A DNA stretch of 16,105 nucleotides from JBPCOB01 sp051000715 (lineage in GTDB: Bacteria > Actinomycetota > Actinomycetes > JALYNC01). Below the pieces are notes generated by a model. That model made no database searches and was not told the origin of the DNA. It saw only the letters and a list, made by a program, of their open reading frames with translations. Positions 1 through 7,955 of the stretch are shown here, in pieces. A program made the position numbers and the translations under genes. Every line of letters begins with the position of its first letter. Position 1 is the stretch's first letter. The stretch covers positions 1 through 16,105 of the forward strand of contig JBPCOB010000121.1 of NCBI GenBank assembly GCA_051000715.1, given 5' to 3'.

Positions 1-338
<338 letters not shown>

Positions 339-636
339 TGTCTGCTACCAGTAGCGCCGTGCGCCCGGAGGCGCTGGCGGTTGGTGACATGTGGAGTGCC
401 GGCCGCCGCAGTAGACGGTGACCGACGATTTGATCTTCGGCTCGATCCGGACGGCGCTCTGGCGAGACGCCGCCCGTTTCGTACCAAAGGAACCGCTACG
501 CCGGAAGGACGGACGCCGGGAGGCGCCGCCCGCCGCCGTAGACGGGGTTGTATGGCACTGACTTTCGGCACGCTGTTGAGTTCTCAAGGAGCGGACGCGC
601 ACCAACTGGAACCTCTCGGTCCGTCGCCGGGGCAAC
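339..636 (-). other. rrn 5' leader (pre-16S spacer)
   Basis: About 300 nt lie between the downstream rrn promoter and the mature 16S end, with no credible gene; open frames here on either strand are GC artefacts. A short hairpin (GCTAC-TG-GTAGC, 344-355) sits just upstream of the mature 5' end. A conserved antitermination motif lies at 551-590. A sequence reading CCGCCG-TAGACGG on the plus strand occurs twice (403-418 with a 3-nt insertion, and 533-545). The usual long RNase III processing stem cannot be checked because its 3' partner is outside the window. Confidence 0.75.
551..590 (-). promoter_or_regulatory. rRNA antitermination / NusA-binding leader motif
   Basis: On the transcribed strand this reads CTTGAGAACTCAACAG followed by GTGCCGAAAGTCAGTGCC. 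The GAACTCAAYAG core matches the boxC RNA bound by the KH domains of Mycobacterium tuberculosis NusA, and the same block with the AAAGTCAGTGCC tail is conserved upstream of 16S in streptomycetes. It is expected to load Nus factors for rRNA antitermination. I recognised it by memory of these leaders, not by alignment. Confidence 0.75.
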
Positions 637-642
637 CCCAGG

Positions 643-671
643 AATCTACGCCACACCGCGCGGGCTGTCAA
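643..671 (-). promoter_or_regulatory. rrn promoter P2 (downstream)
   Basis: The -35 box TTGACA is at 666-671 and the -10 box TAGATT at 643-648, with a spacer of exactly 17 nt. This closely matches the vegetative (HrdB/SigA-type) actinobacterial consensus. The predicted transcript start is near 636. The RNA would begin within a small GGGG-TTG-CCCC hairpin and run about 300 nt to the 16S. Confidence 0.85.
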
Positions 672-739
672 AGCCTGCTGCGATCAGGGAAGGCGTGTGA
701 CCAGCCGCCGAAGCCGGCGTCCGGTGTACAGACCTTAGG

Positions 740-768
740 AGTCTAGGTGGGCTCACGCACCGGGTCAA
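740..768 (-). promoter_or_regulatory. rrn promoter P1 (upstream, overlaps tyrS end)
   Basis: The -35 box TTGACC is at 763-768 and the -10 box TAGACT at 740-745, again with a 17-nt spacer. The whole -35 and spacer lie in the last codons of tyrS, and the first three bases of the -10 box are the tyrS TAG stop codon. Tandem vegetative promoters are normal for actinomycete rrn operons. The predicted start is near 733. Confidence 0.75.
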
Positions 769-2140
769 CGGGCCATGCCGCGCCCAGCGGAGTCATCGTC
801 TCTGCGGGGGCCCGGCCGGAGCCGGGTACGTCGGGGACTTCGCGGTCCGCCGCTTCGACCAACCGCACCGCCCGCCGTCGCCCGGACTGGACCACGCGGC
901 CCACCAGGCTGGCGCGGGCGACGTCGAAGGACCCGGCCGGCACGACCACGCCGTCCACGCGGACAGCGCCGTCGTCCAGGAGACGCCGGGCCGCTGACCG
1001 GGACGCCGCCAAGCCGGCTGCCGCCATCAGCGCCGGCAGATGGACCGGGTCCGCTGCGGGGCACGGGTACCCCGGCGCGTCAGCGGGGACCGCCCGCTCC
1101 TTGAATCGGATGTCGAACTGGGCCTCCGCAGCGGTCGCCGCCGCCGAGCCGTGGTAGAGCGCCACCACCGAGCGCGCGACCTCGCGCTTGGCGGCATTCG
1201 CGGCCGGGCCACCGGTCGCCACCGCGGCATCCAGCCGGGTCAGGTCGGCGGACCCCAGGGTGGTGCACAACCGCGCGTACCGCGGGACCAGCGGATCGGG
1301 AATCGACATCAGCTTGCCGAACTGCGACTCGGGTGGCTCGGCGATCGCCACGAAGTTGCCGAGCGACTTGCTCATCTTGGTGGTTCCGTCGAGCCCCTCG
1401 AGCAGCGGGACGGTCACGACGACCTGTGCAGGCTGCCCGTGGGCTCGTTGGAGATCCCGGCCGACCAGCAGGTTGTAGGTCTGGTCGGTACCGCCGAGCT
1501 CGACATCGGCCTGCACCGCCACCGAGTCGTAGCCCTGTAACAGCGGGTAGAGAAACTCCACCAGCGAGATCGGCCGCCCCTCGGCGTACCGGCGGGAGAA
1601 GTCGTCTCGCTCCAGCAGCCGGGCCACCGTCAGCTCGCGGGCCTCCCGCACCACGTCGCTCAGGGTCAGCTCAGCCAGCCACTCTGAGTTCCGGCGCACC
1701 TCCACCCGCTCCGGATCGAGGATCCGCATCAGCTGCTGGAAGTAGGTAGCGGAGTTCGCCGCCGTCTGCTCACGGGTCAGCGCCGAGCGCACCACCGACT
1801 TGCCACTCGGGTCGCCGACCATGCCGGTGAAGTCGCCCACGATGAGAACGGCGAGATGGCCGAGGTCCTGGAACTGGCGGAGCTTGCGAAGCACGACCGC
1901 ATGGCCGAGGGTGAGGTCGTCGCCGGACGGGTCGATCCCTAACTTGACCCGCAGTGGCCGGTCCTCCAGGCGTGCGGCGCGTAGCCGCTCGACCAGCCCA
2001 CCCTCGGGAAGCACCTGGGCGGCACCGCGGCCGAGCACCGCTGCGGCGTCGGTGTCCTCGCTCGCTCCGCCAGGTGGGCCGACCCGTCCGGCGGCGTGGC
2101 TCGCGGCGGCTGCGGCGTCCGCTGCCGGGAAGGCGGCCAT
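743..2140 (-). CDS. tyrS: Tyrosyl-tRNA synthetase (TyrZ-like)
   Basis: Charges tRNA-Tyr with tyrosine in the cytoplasm. From the ATG at 2140 the protein has 465 residues. It has a class I Rossmann core with the HIGH-type motif DLTLGH (about residues 75-80), where Thr replaces the first His as I recall for this actinobacterial branch. It also has the tyrosine-site segment around GYDSVAVQADVELGGTDQ (203-220), KMSKS at 255-259 and a C-terminal S4 RNA-binding domain (about 385-445). The PLRVKLGIDPSG and LRKLRQFQDLGH blocks point to the TyrZ form. The first ~35 residues are an Ala-rich extension. An in-frame GTG two codons upstream (2146) would overlap the mpg stop by 4 nt; neither start has a clear Shine-Dalgarno. 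The gap to mpg is only 2 nt. The gene ends inside rrn promoter P1 with no visible terminator. Confidence 0.96.
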   Translation of the reverse strand: MAAFPAADAAAAASHAAGRVGPPGGASEDTDAAAVLGRGAAQVLPEGGLVERLRAARLEDRPLRVKLGIDPSGDDLTLGHAVVLRKLRQFQDLGHLAVLIVGDFTGMVGDPSGKSVVRSALTREQTAANSATYFQQLMRILDPERVEVRRNSEWLAELTLSDVVREARELTVARLLERDDFSRRYAEGRPISLVEFLYPLLQGYDSVAVQADVELGGTDQTYNLLVGRDLQRAHGQPAQVVVTVPLLEGLDGTTKMSKSLGNFVAIAEPPESQFGKLMSIPDPLVPRYARLCTTLGSADLTRLDAAVATGGPAANAAKREVARSVVALYHGSAAATAAEAQFDIRFKERAVPADAPGYPCPAADPVHLPALMAAAGLAASRSAARRLLDDGAVRVDGVVVPAGSFDVARASLVGRVVQSGRRRAVRLVEAADREVPDVPGSGRAPAETMTPLGAAWPVDPVREPT

Positions 2141-2142
2141 GG

Positions 2143-2784
2143 TCACGAGTCTGGCACGGGTCCGGCCCGGTTCCCTCGACGGACCGCCGCCGGGCGGTAC
2201 GGGCTTACCGTCGGCTCGGCGTCGAGGTAGAACCGCCATGGGGTCGCCGCGCCGGCACCGGCGACCCCGGTGCGAGGGCTGGCCCGGATCGAATGCTCGT
2301 CGACCGGGTCGCCGCCCAGCACCCGGAGCGGCGAGCCCGGGTCGGTGACGTCGCTGCCGTCGAGCGCCCGGTCCACGTTCAGGGCCTTGGTGAGCCGGGC
2401 CGGGCCGCGGGCGAGATCGCGAGGGCGTGCCGCCGGCCGACGGCTCTGGGCCAGCTCCAGCCCGACTACCACCGCGCCGGCGCGGAGCAGCACGGCAGAG
2501 GCCGTCCCGGTCGGCCCACACACCAGGTTGACGCAGTAGTGCATGCCATAGGTGAAGTAGACGTAGGCGTGGCCCGGCGGGCCGAACATGGTGGCGGTGC
2601 GCGGCGTGCGGCCGCGGAAGGCGTGCGAGCCGGGATCGAGCTCGCCGGCGTACGCCTCGACTTCGGTGAGCCGGATCGTCACGGTGCCCTCAGCCGTCGA
2701 CCGCACGACCACGGCCCCGAGCAGGTTCCGGGCCACCTCGAGAACCGGCCGGTCGTAGAAGGACCGGGGCAGCGGGTTCGGCAG
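2143..2784 (-). CDS. mpg: 3-methyladenine DNA glycosylase (AAG/MPG family)
   Basis: Base-excision repair enzyme that removes alkylated purines from DNA. Family blocks visible are LTEVEAYAG (with the catalytic Glu), DPGSHAFRGRTPRTATMFGPPGHAYVYFTYGMH, the NLVC strand, LLRA, LARGPARLTKAL and the PWRFYL end. The first canonical start, GTG at 2736, would give 197 residues beginning inside the conserved VARNLLGAVV helix. Reading upstream in the same frame gives more family-like sequence, LPRSFYDRPVLE, back to the argF TGA (2788-2790) with no ATG, GTG or TTG. I therefore place the start at a CTG (2784, or 2772), giving about 213 residues; this is inferred. It sits between argF and tyrS and is probably co-transcribed with both. 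The mpg-tyrS neighbourhood is also known in M. tuberculosis. Confidence 0.9.
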   Translation of the reverse strand: MPNPLPRSFYDRPVLEVARNLLGAVVVRSTAEGTVTIRLTEVEAYAGELDPGSHAFRGRTPRTATMFGPPGHAYVYFTYGMHYCVNLVCGPTGTASAVLLRAGAVVVGLELAQSRRPAARPRDLARGPARLTKALNVDRALDGSDVTDPGSPLRVLGGDPVDEHSIRASPRTGVAGAGAATPWRFYLDAEPTVSPYRPAAVRRGNRAGPVPDS

Positions 2785-2787
2785 CGT

Positions 2788-3708
2788 TCAGGACCGCTCT
2801 AGCAGGAAGGCGAGAAGCGCCTTCTGGGCGTGCAACCGGTTCTCGGCCTGGTCCCAGACGACGCTGTGCGGGCCGTCCAGCACCGAGGCCGCGATCTCCT
2901 CGCCGCGGTGCGCCGGCAGGCAGTGCAGGACGATCACGTCGTCTCGCGCAGCCTCGACCGCGCGCTCGTCCAGGGCGTACGGCGAGAAGACCAGGGCCCG
3001 GCGCTCGGCCTGCTCCTCCTGCCCCATCGAGGCCCAGACGTCCGTGTAGAGCACGTCGGCGTCCGTGGCCGCCTCGAGGGGGTCGTCGGTGACCGTTGCC
3101 ACGCCGCCGGTCGACTCGCCGATGGCGTTGGCCCTGCTCACGATGTGCTCGATCGGCTGGTAGCCGGCCGGGGCCGCGACTCGGACCCGCATGCCAGCCG
3201 CGGTGCCCGCCAGCATCAGGGAGTGGGCCATGTTGTTGCCGTCGCCGAGGTAAGCCAGCGTGAGGCCGGACAGCCCGCCCTTGTGCGCGCGGATCGTCTG
3301 TAGGTCGGCCAGCGCTTGGCACGGGTGCGCCAGATCTGTCAGCGCGTTGACGACCGGTACGCCGGAAGCCGCCGCAAGTGCCTCGATCCGGTCCTGGCCG
3401 AACGTGCGGATCACGATCGCGGCGACGTAGCGGGACAGCACCCTCGCGGTGTCCTCGATGGTCTCGCCCCGGCCGAGCTGGGTCGTCCGCGCGTCGATGA
3501 CGATCGGGTGCCCACCGAGCTCGGCGATGCCGGCCTCGAAGGACAGCCGGGTCCGGGTGGATGGCTTCTCGAAGATAACCGCCACCGACCGGGGGCCGGC
3601 GAGGGGCGTGTCGCCGTACCGGTCTTTCTTGCGCCGGTCGGCGTCGTCGAGGACGGCGTCGAGCTCGGCCAGGCTCAGGTCGTCGTCGAGCAGGAAGTGG
3701 CGGGGCAT
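2788..3708 (-). CDS. argF: Ornithine carbamoyltransferase
   Basis: Makes citrulline from ornithine and carbamoyl phosphate in arginine biosynthesis; cytoplasmic, usually a trimer. The 306-residue length is normal. The carbamoyl-phosphate site STRTR is at 50-54, HPCQ at 128-131, the ornithine-side DVWASMG loop is about two-thirds along, and the HCLPAHRGEEI block is near the C-terminus. Together these separate it from aspartate carbamoyltransferase. The ATG at 3708 follows a good GAGGAG ribosome site. It lies 16 nt after a response-regulator gene. No argC, J, B, D, R, G or H is present beside it, although in M. tuberculosis argF sits in such a cluster between pheT and mpg. Regulation by ArgR cannot be judged because no clear ARG box was seen. 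Confidence 0.97.
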   Translation of the reverse strand: MPRHFLLDDDLSLAELDAVLDDADRRKKDRYGDTPLAGPRSVAVIFEKPSTRTRLSFEAGIAELGGHPIVIDARTTQLGRGETIEDTARVLSRYVAAIVIRTFGQDRIEALAAASGVPVVNALTDLAHPCQALADLQTIRAHKGGLSGLTLAYLGDGNNMAHSLMLAGTAAGMRVRVAAPAGYQPIEHIVSRANAIGESTGGVATVTDDPLEAATDADVLYTDVWASMGQEEQAERRALVFSPYALDERAVEAARDDVIVLHCLPAHRGEEIAASVLDGPHSVVWDQAENRLHAQKALLAFLLERS

Positions 3709-3724
3709 CGGGCTCCTCGGCTCG

Positions 3725-4132
3725 TCAGTTCGACGCGGTGGGGTCGGGCTCGGACGTGGCCGGCGGTCCGCCGGTGATCTCGTCGACCCGGGCCAGCAGC
3801 TCGGCGACCGCGAAAGGCTTGGCGAAGACGAAGTCCGGGCCGAGCTCGGCCCGCAGGCCCGGTACGGCGTCGACCTTGCCGGTCACCACGAGCACCGGCA
3901 CCGCGGACAGCGCCGGGTCGCCGCGCAGCTCCTCGAGCACCCGCTGGCCCCCCAGGTCGGGCATCATGAGGTCAAGCAGGATCAGCGCCGGTCGGGCGCT
4001 GCTGGCCTTGACCAGGCCGGCCAGCCCGTCGTCAGCCACCGCCACCCGGTATCCCTGCGCCGCCAGCAGGGTCTGCAGTAGCCCCCGCACGCTCGGGTCG
4101 TCCTCGACGACAAGGATCAGCGAACCGCTCAA
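3725..4132 (-). CDS. Stand-alone response regulator receiver protein
   Basis: A CheY-like single receiver domain of 135 residues with no output domain. The acidic pocket is E10-D11-D12, the phospho-acceptor Asp is D54 in LLDLMMPD, the switch Thr is T84 and the conserved Lys is K105 in FAKPF, so it looks phosphorylation-competent. After about residue 118 comes a short Pro/Ser/Thr-rich tail. The start is TTG at 4132, because an in-frame TGA lies four codons upstream and no ATG or GTG precedes the receiver core; GAGGG lies 9 nt before it. No histidine kinase is in the window, so its partner is unknown. It is followed 16 nt later by argF, suggesting co-transcription. It could act like Spo0F or DivK in a relay, but this is only inference. 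Confidence 0.92.
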   Translation of the reverse strand: MSGSLILVVEDDPSVRGLLQTLLAAQGYRVAVADDGLAGLVKASSARPALILLDLMMPDLGGQRVLEELRGDPALSAVPVLVVTGKVDAVPGLRAELGPDFVFAKPFAVAELLARVDEITGGPPATSEPDPTASN

Positions 4133-4231
4133 CGGTCGTTGCCCTCAACGAGTCGGGCGAGCAGGACCATGACCGCGACACTAACGACCCGGACCGCACC
4201 GGAGTCGCACCGGGTGGCGGGTCCGACGGCG

Positions 4232-6694
4232 TCAGCCGCCGCGGAGCGAGGCACCGGTAGCGCGGGCCGCGGCGGCGACCGCGGCCGCCCGGACCGCGGC
4301 GACGTCTTCGGCGGTGAGCGTTCGGTCGGGCGCCCGCAGCCGGAGCGCGTAGGCGAGCGAACGCCGACCCTGGCCCACCTGCGGGCCGGTGTAGACGTCG
4401 AAGAGCCGCAGGGACTCCAGTAACGGACCCGCGCCCTCGCGCAGTGCCGTCTCCACCTCGGCCGCCGGCACCGCGGCGGCCACCACCAGCGCTACGTCGA
4501 AGGTGGCCATCGGGTAGGTGGAGACCTGCGGTGCCGGCACCATCTCGGGAGTCGCGGCGATCAGCCGGTCCAGATCGAGCTCCATCGCGCAGGTACCGGC
4601 CGGCAGCGACAGCCTGGCGACCACCCGCGGGTGCAGCTCGCCGGCGTACCCGACCGCAGATCCGCCGGCCCAGACCCGCGCGCACCGGCCCGGGTGCCAC
4701 GGCGGCGTCGAGGCGGCGGTGACCGCGGGCTCGAGCCCCGCCGTCGTGACCACCAGTCGGGCGGCCTCGACCGCGTCGGCCCAGCTGGCCGGCCGGCCGG
4801 GTCCCCACCAGCCGGCGGGTTCCCGCTCGCCGGCCAGCACGGCAGCCACCTGCCGCGGCTGGCGCGGCAGCGCGGCGTCCAGCGCGGCCAGGGTGGCGGC
4901 CGGCGGGCGCCCCGGAGTCGAGACTTCCGGAGCGGCGGCTCCGGGCCGGCCGGCGAGGAAGACCGGCCCCTCCTCGAACAGCGCGACATCGGTCCGCCCC
5001 CGGGACACGTTGCGGCGGAGCGCCGACAACAGACCGGGCAGCAGCGTGGTTCGCAGCGAGGACTCGGCCTCCGAGATCGGGTTGACCAGGCCCACGGCCC
5101 GCCGGCGCTCGTCGCCCGTGTCCAGGCCAAGGCCATCGGCGACGCCCAGGGCGACGAAGGGGTAGGTGAGCACCTCGACGAACCCGGCGCCGGCCAGAGC
5201 CCGACCGATCCGCCGGCGCAGCCGCTGGCCCGGCGTCAGGCCGCGGCCGGCCGGTGCCTTGGGCAGCACGGAGGGGATGGCGTCGTACCCCTCGAGCCGA
5301 ACCACCTCCTCGACCAGGTCGATCGGCTCGAGAAGGTCCGGTCGCCACGACGGCGGCCGAACCTCGAGCGGATCGTCCCCCGACACCTCGCAACCGACCT
5401 CCGCGAGCCGGCGACGGACGGCCGCCGGCGGTATCGGCATCCCGGCCACGGCGGCGGGCAGCGCCACCGGCAGTGACACCTGCCGCCGCGGCGGGCGCGC
5501 GTCCACGTCGGTCACTCCCGGCGCCGCGGTCGCGCCACCGAGCCGGACCAGCAGCCGGACCGCCGCCTCCGCGGCCGCCGCCGGCAGCGCGTCGTCCACC
5601 CCCCGCTCGTAGCGGCGGGAGGCCTCGGTCGACAGCCGGTGCCGACGGCCGGACCGGAGGACCGAACGGGGATCGAAGTGGGCCGACTCGATCACCAGCT
5701 CCGTGGTCGACCCGGTCACCTCGGTGCCGGCGCCACCCATCACCCCGGCCAGCGCGATGGGGCCGGACGGGTCGGCGATCACCAGGTCCTCGGGGTCGAG
5801 CTCGCGGTCGGTGCCGTCCAGCGTGCTGAGCCGCTCCCCCGGGGCGGCCCGGCGGACCGTGATCGGACCGGCCAGCCGGGCCCGGTCGAAGGCGTGGAGA
5901 GGCTGGCCGAACTCGAGCAGCACGTGGTTGGTGACGTCCACCGGCAGCGAGATCGGCCGCATGCCCGCGAGAGCCAGCCGCCGGCGCAGCCACAGTGGCG
6001 ACTCGGCGGCCGGGTCCAGGCCGGTCACGGTCCGCGCGACGTAACGGTCGCAGCCGGCCGGGTCCGCCACCCGCACGTCGTACGCCGGGCCGTCACCGGT
6101 TGGCAGGTCAAGGGCGGCCGGGTCGCGGAAGGCGACGCCGAAGGCGGTGGCCGCCTCGCGAGCCAGCCCGCGCACCGACAGGCAGTAGCCCCGGTCCGGG
6201 GTCACCGCGATGTCGAGGACGTCGTCGCGCAGGTCGAGCGCGACGGCCAGGTCCGCTCCGAGCTCAGCGTCGGGAGACAGGACGAGGATGCCGGCGGCCT
6301 CGTCGCCGATTCCCAGCTCGCGGGCCGAACAGATCATCCCGTCGCTGGTGCGGCCGTAGGTCGGCTTGACCGTGATCTGGAACGGCACCCCGGGAAGCGT
6401 CGCCCCGGGCAGGGCTACCGGGACCCGGTCACCAACCGCGAAGTTGGTGGCACCGCAGACGATGCCGCGGGGGGGGCCGCCGACCGACACCTCGCAGTAA
6501 CGGATCGGCTTGCGAAACCCGGTCAGCTCTTCCACCGAGCACACCTCGCCGACCACCACGCCAGCGATGTCGGCCCCGACCGGCTCGACGGTCTCCACCT
6601 CGAGGCCGGCCCGGATCAGGGCCGTCGCCACCTCGGCGGCGGGGACATCCGGAAGATCGGCCCAGGCCCGCAGCCAGGACAACGGAACGCGCAC
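4232..6694 (-). CDS. pheT: Phenylalanyl-tRNA synthetase beta subunit
   Basis: Forms the alpha2-beta2 enzyme with PheS and supplies tRNA-Phe recognition and editing of mischarged Tyr-tRNA. The 820 residues show the full family layout. The N-terminus is MRVPLSWLRAW, and an EMAP-type tRNA-binding OB fold covers about 40-150 (KPIRYCEVSVG to SDGMICSARELG). The B3/B4 editing region follows (about 205-375, including DVTNHVLLEFGQPLHAFD). A B5 domain lies at about 400-475 (RPPSWRPDLLEPIDLVEEVVRLEGYD), then a class II-like core with LVNPISEAESSLRTTLLPGLL. A C-terminal anticodon-binding FDX-ACB domain starts near YPMATFDVALVV. The start is GTG at 6694, directly abutting the pheS TGA, with GGAGG five nt upstream, so the two subunits are translationally coupled. 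Confidence 0.98.
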   Translation of the reverse strand: MRVPLSWLRAWADLPDVPAAEVATALIRAGLEVETVEPVGADIAGVVVGEVCSVEELTGFRKPIRYCEVSVGGPPRGIVCGATNFAVGDRVPVALPGATLPGVPFQITVKPTYGRTSDGMICSARELGIGDEAAGILVLSPDAELGADLAVALDLRDDVLDIAVTPDRGYCLSVRGLAREAATAFGVAFRDPAALDLPTGDGPAYDVRVADPAGCDRYVARTVTGLDPAAESPLWLRRRLALAGMRPISLPVDVTNHVLLEFGQPLHAFDRARLAGPITVRRAAPGERLSTLDGTDRELDPEDLVIADPSGPIALAGVMGGAGTEVTGSTTELVIESAHFDPRSVLRSGRRHRLSTEASRRYERGVDDALPAAAAEAAVRLLVRLGGATAAPGVTDVDARPPRRQVSLPVALPAAVAGMPIPPAAVRRRLAEVGCEVSGDDPLEVRPPSWRPDLLEPIDLVEEVVRLEGYDAIPSVLPKAPAGRGLTPGQRLRRRIGRALAGAGFVEVLTYPFVALGVADGLGLDTGDERRRAVGLVNPISEAESSLRTTLLPGLLSALRRNVSRGRTDVALFEEGPVFLAGRPGAAAPEVSTPGRPPAATLAALDAALPRQPRQVAAVLAGEREPAGWWGPGRPASWADAVEAARLVVTTAGLEPAVTAASTPPWHPGRCARVWAGGSAVGYAGELHPRVVARLSLPAGTCAMELDLDRLIAATPEMVPAPQVSTYPMATFDVALVVAAAVPAAEVETALREGAGPLLESLRLFDVYTGPQVGQGRRSLAYALRLRAPDRTLTAEDVAAVRAAAVAAAARATGASLRGG

Positions 6695-7783
6695 TCAGGC
6701 CTCCGCCCCGAAGGGCAGGGTGAAGCGCACGTCGCCTTCCACCATGTCCCGCATGTCGGTCACCCCGGAGCGGGACATCAGCGTCCGCTCGACACCCATC
6801 CCGAAGGCGAAGCCGGAGTACGTCGCGGGGTCGATCCCGGCCGCGGTGAGCACGTGCGGATGGACCATGCCGGAGCCGCCCCACTCGATCCAGCCCTCGC
6901 CGGAGCAGGTGCGGCAGCCCGCGCCGCCGCAGTTGAAGCAGAGCAGGTCGACCTCCGCCGACGGTTCGGTGAACGGGAAGTACGACGGCCGCCAGCGGGT
7001 GCGCTGGGACGGCCCGAACATCGCCGCGGCGAAGGCGTTCAGGGTGCCCTTGAGGTGCCCCATGGTGATGCCGCGGTCCACCGCGAGCCCCTCGATCTGG
7101 GTGAAGACCGGGCTGTGCGTGGCGTCGAGCGGGTCGGCCCGGAAGACCCGCCCGGGGCAGACGACGTAGACCGGCGGCTCGCGCTCCAGCAGCGCGCGGA
7201 TCTGGACCGGCGAGGTGTGCGTCCGCAGCACCAGGCCGCTGCCGGGCGGTGCGACGTACAGCGTGTCCGCCATCTCCCGGGCCGGGTGGTCGCGGCCGAA
7301 GTTCAGCGCGTCGAAGTTGTGCCACTCGGTCTCCACCTCCGGGCCTTCGGCGACCTCATAACCCATCGCTACGAAGATGTCGGCCATCCGTTCCGCCAGG
7401 GTGCGCAGCGGGTGCCGGGCGCCCGTCGGAGACCGGTCCCACGGCAGGCTGACGTCGACCGCCTCCTCGACCAGTGCTCGGGCGTCACGCTCCGTCTCGA
7501 GTTCGGTACGGCGAGCGGCCAGTGCCACGGAGATGGCTTGCCGGGCCTCGCCGACCCGCCGGCCGGCATCCGCACGAGCCTGCGGCGGCAGCGCTCCGAT
7601 CTCGCGGTTGGCCAGCGCGACCGGCGAGCGGTCGCCGGCGTGCGCCGTACGGACCGCCTCCAAGGAGCCCAGATCGGGGGCGGCGGAGATAGCGGCCAGT
7701 GCGGCGTCGCGGACGCGGTCGAGCTCGGGGGGGGTCAGCAGGCTCACCGAGACCGGGTCGTAGGAGGAGTTCGGGGCGGACAT
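6695..7783 (-). CDS. pheS: Phenylalanyl-tRNA synthetase alpha subunit
   Basis: Catalytic subunit that activates phenylalanine and transfers it to tRNA-Phe. It has 362 residues, the usual length. The N-terminal coiled coil (about 15-105) is followed by the class II core: motif 1 around 125-150, motif 2 FRADPLDATHSPVFTQIEGL (214-233), and motif 3 GFAFGMGVERTLM (324-336). The FTEPSAEVD strand at 271-279 belongs to the Phe pocket. Four cysteines at 282, 285, 290 and 293 form a CxxC-x4-CxxC knob seen in many bacterial PheS proteins. The ATG at 7783 has GGAG about 9 nt upstream. A 172-nt gap separates it from tsnR and may hold a promoter, but I found no convincing -35/-10 pair, T-box or Phe-rich leader peptide there. 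Confidence 0.98.
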   Translation of the reverse strand: MSAPNSSYDPVSVSLLTPPELDRVRDAALAAISAAPDLGSLEAVRTAHAGDRSPVALANREIGALPPQARADAGRRVGEARQAISVALAARRTELETERDARALVEEAVDVSLPWDRSPTGARHPLRTLAERMADIFVAMGYEVAEGPEVETEWHNFDALNFGRDHPAREMADTLYVAPPGSGLVLRTHTSPVQIRALLEREPPVYVVCPGRVFRADPLDATHSPVFTQIEGLAVDRGITMGHLKGTLNAFAAAMFGPSQRTRWRPSYFPFTEPSAEVDLLCFNCGGAGCRTCSGEGWIEWGGSGMVHPHVLTAAGIDPATYSGFAFGMGVERTLMSRSGVTDMRDMVEGDVRFTLPFGAEA

Positions 7784-7955
7784 CGAAGACAGCTCCAGGC
7801 GTGCTCACGGGCCCAGCGTCGGGAGCCCTCGACACCCGTTCCGGCCGTGCCCAGGTCACGATGACCGTACCGCCGCCGTCCCGCACCGCATTTTCCACCG
7901 GTTGTCGATCACGTGGTCGGCTGCCGGCAGGACGCTCGGAGCCGGGCAGTCGGCG

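Noticed and set aside
4032..5993. Minus-strand open frame of 653 codons overlapping pheT in another frame
   Set aside because: Arg/Gly/Pro/Ala-dominated translation without motifs, lying inside the real pheT frame.
5639..7864. Plus-strand open frame of 741 codons opposite pheT and pheS
   Set aside because: It is antisense to two well-supported synthetase genes, is rich in Arg/Gly/His/Asp without any family motif, and reflects third-position GC bias.
7784..7955. T-box or Phe-rich attenuator leader before pheST
   Set aside because: No T-box consensus, no specifier stem, no Phe-codon run and no terminator were found.
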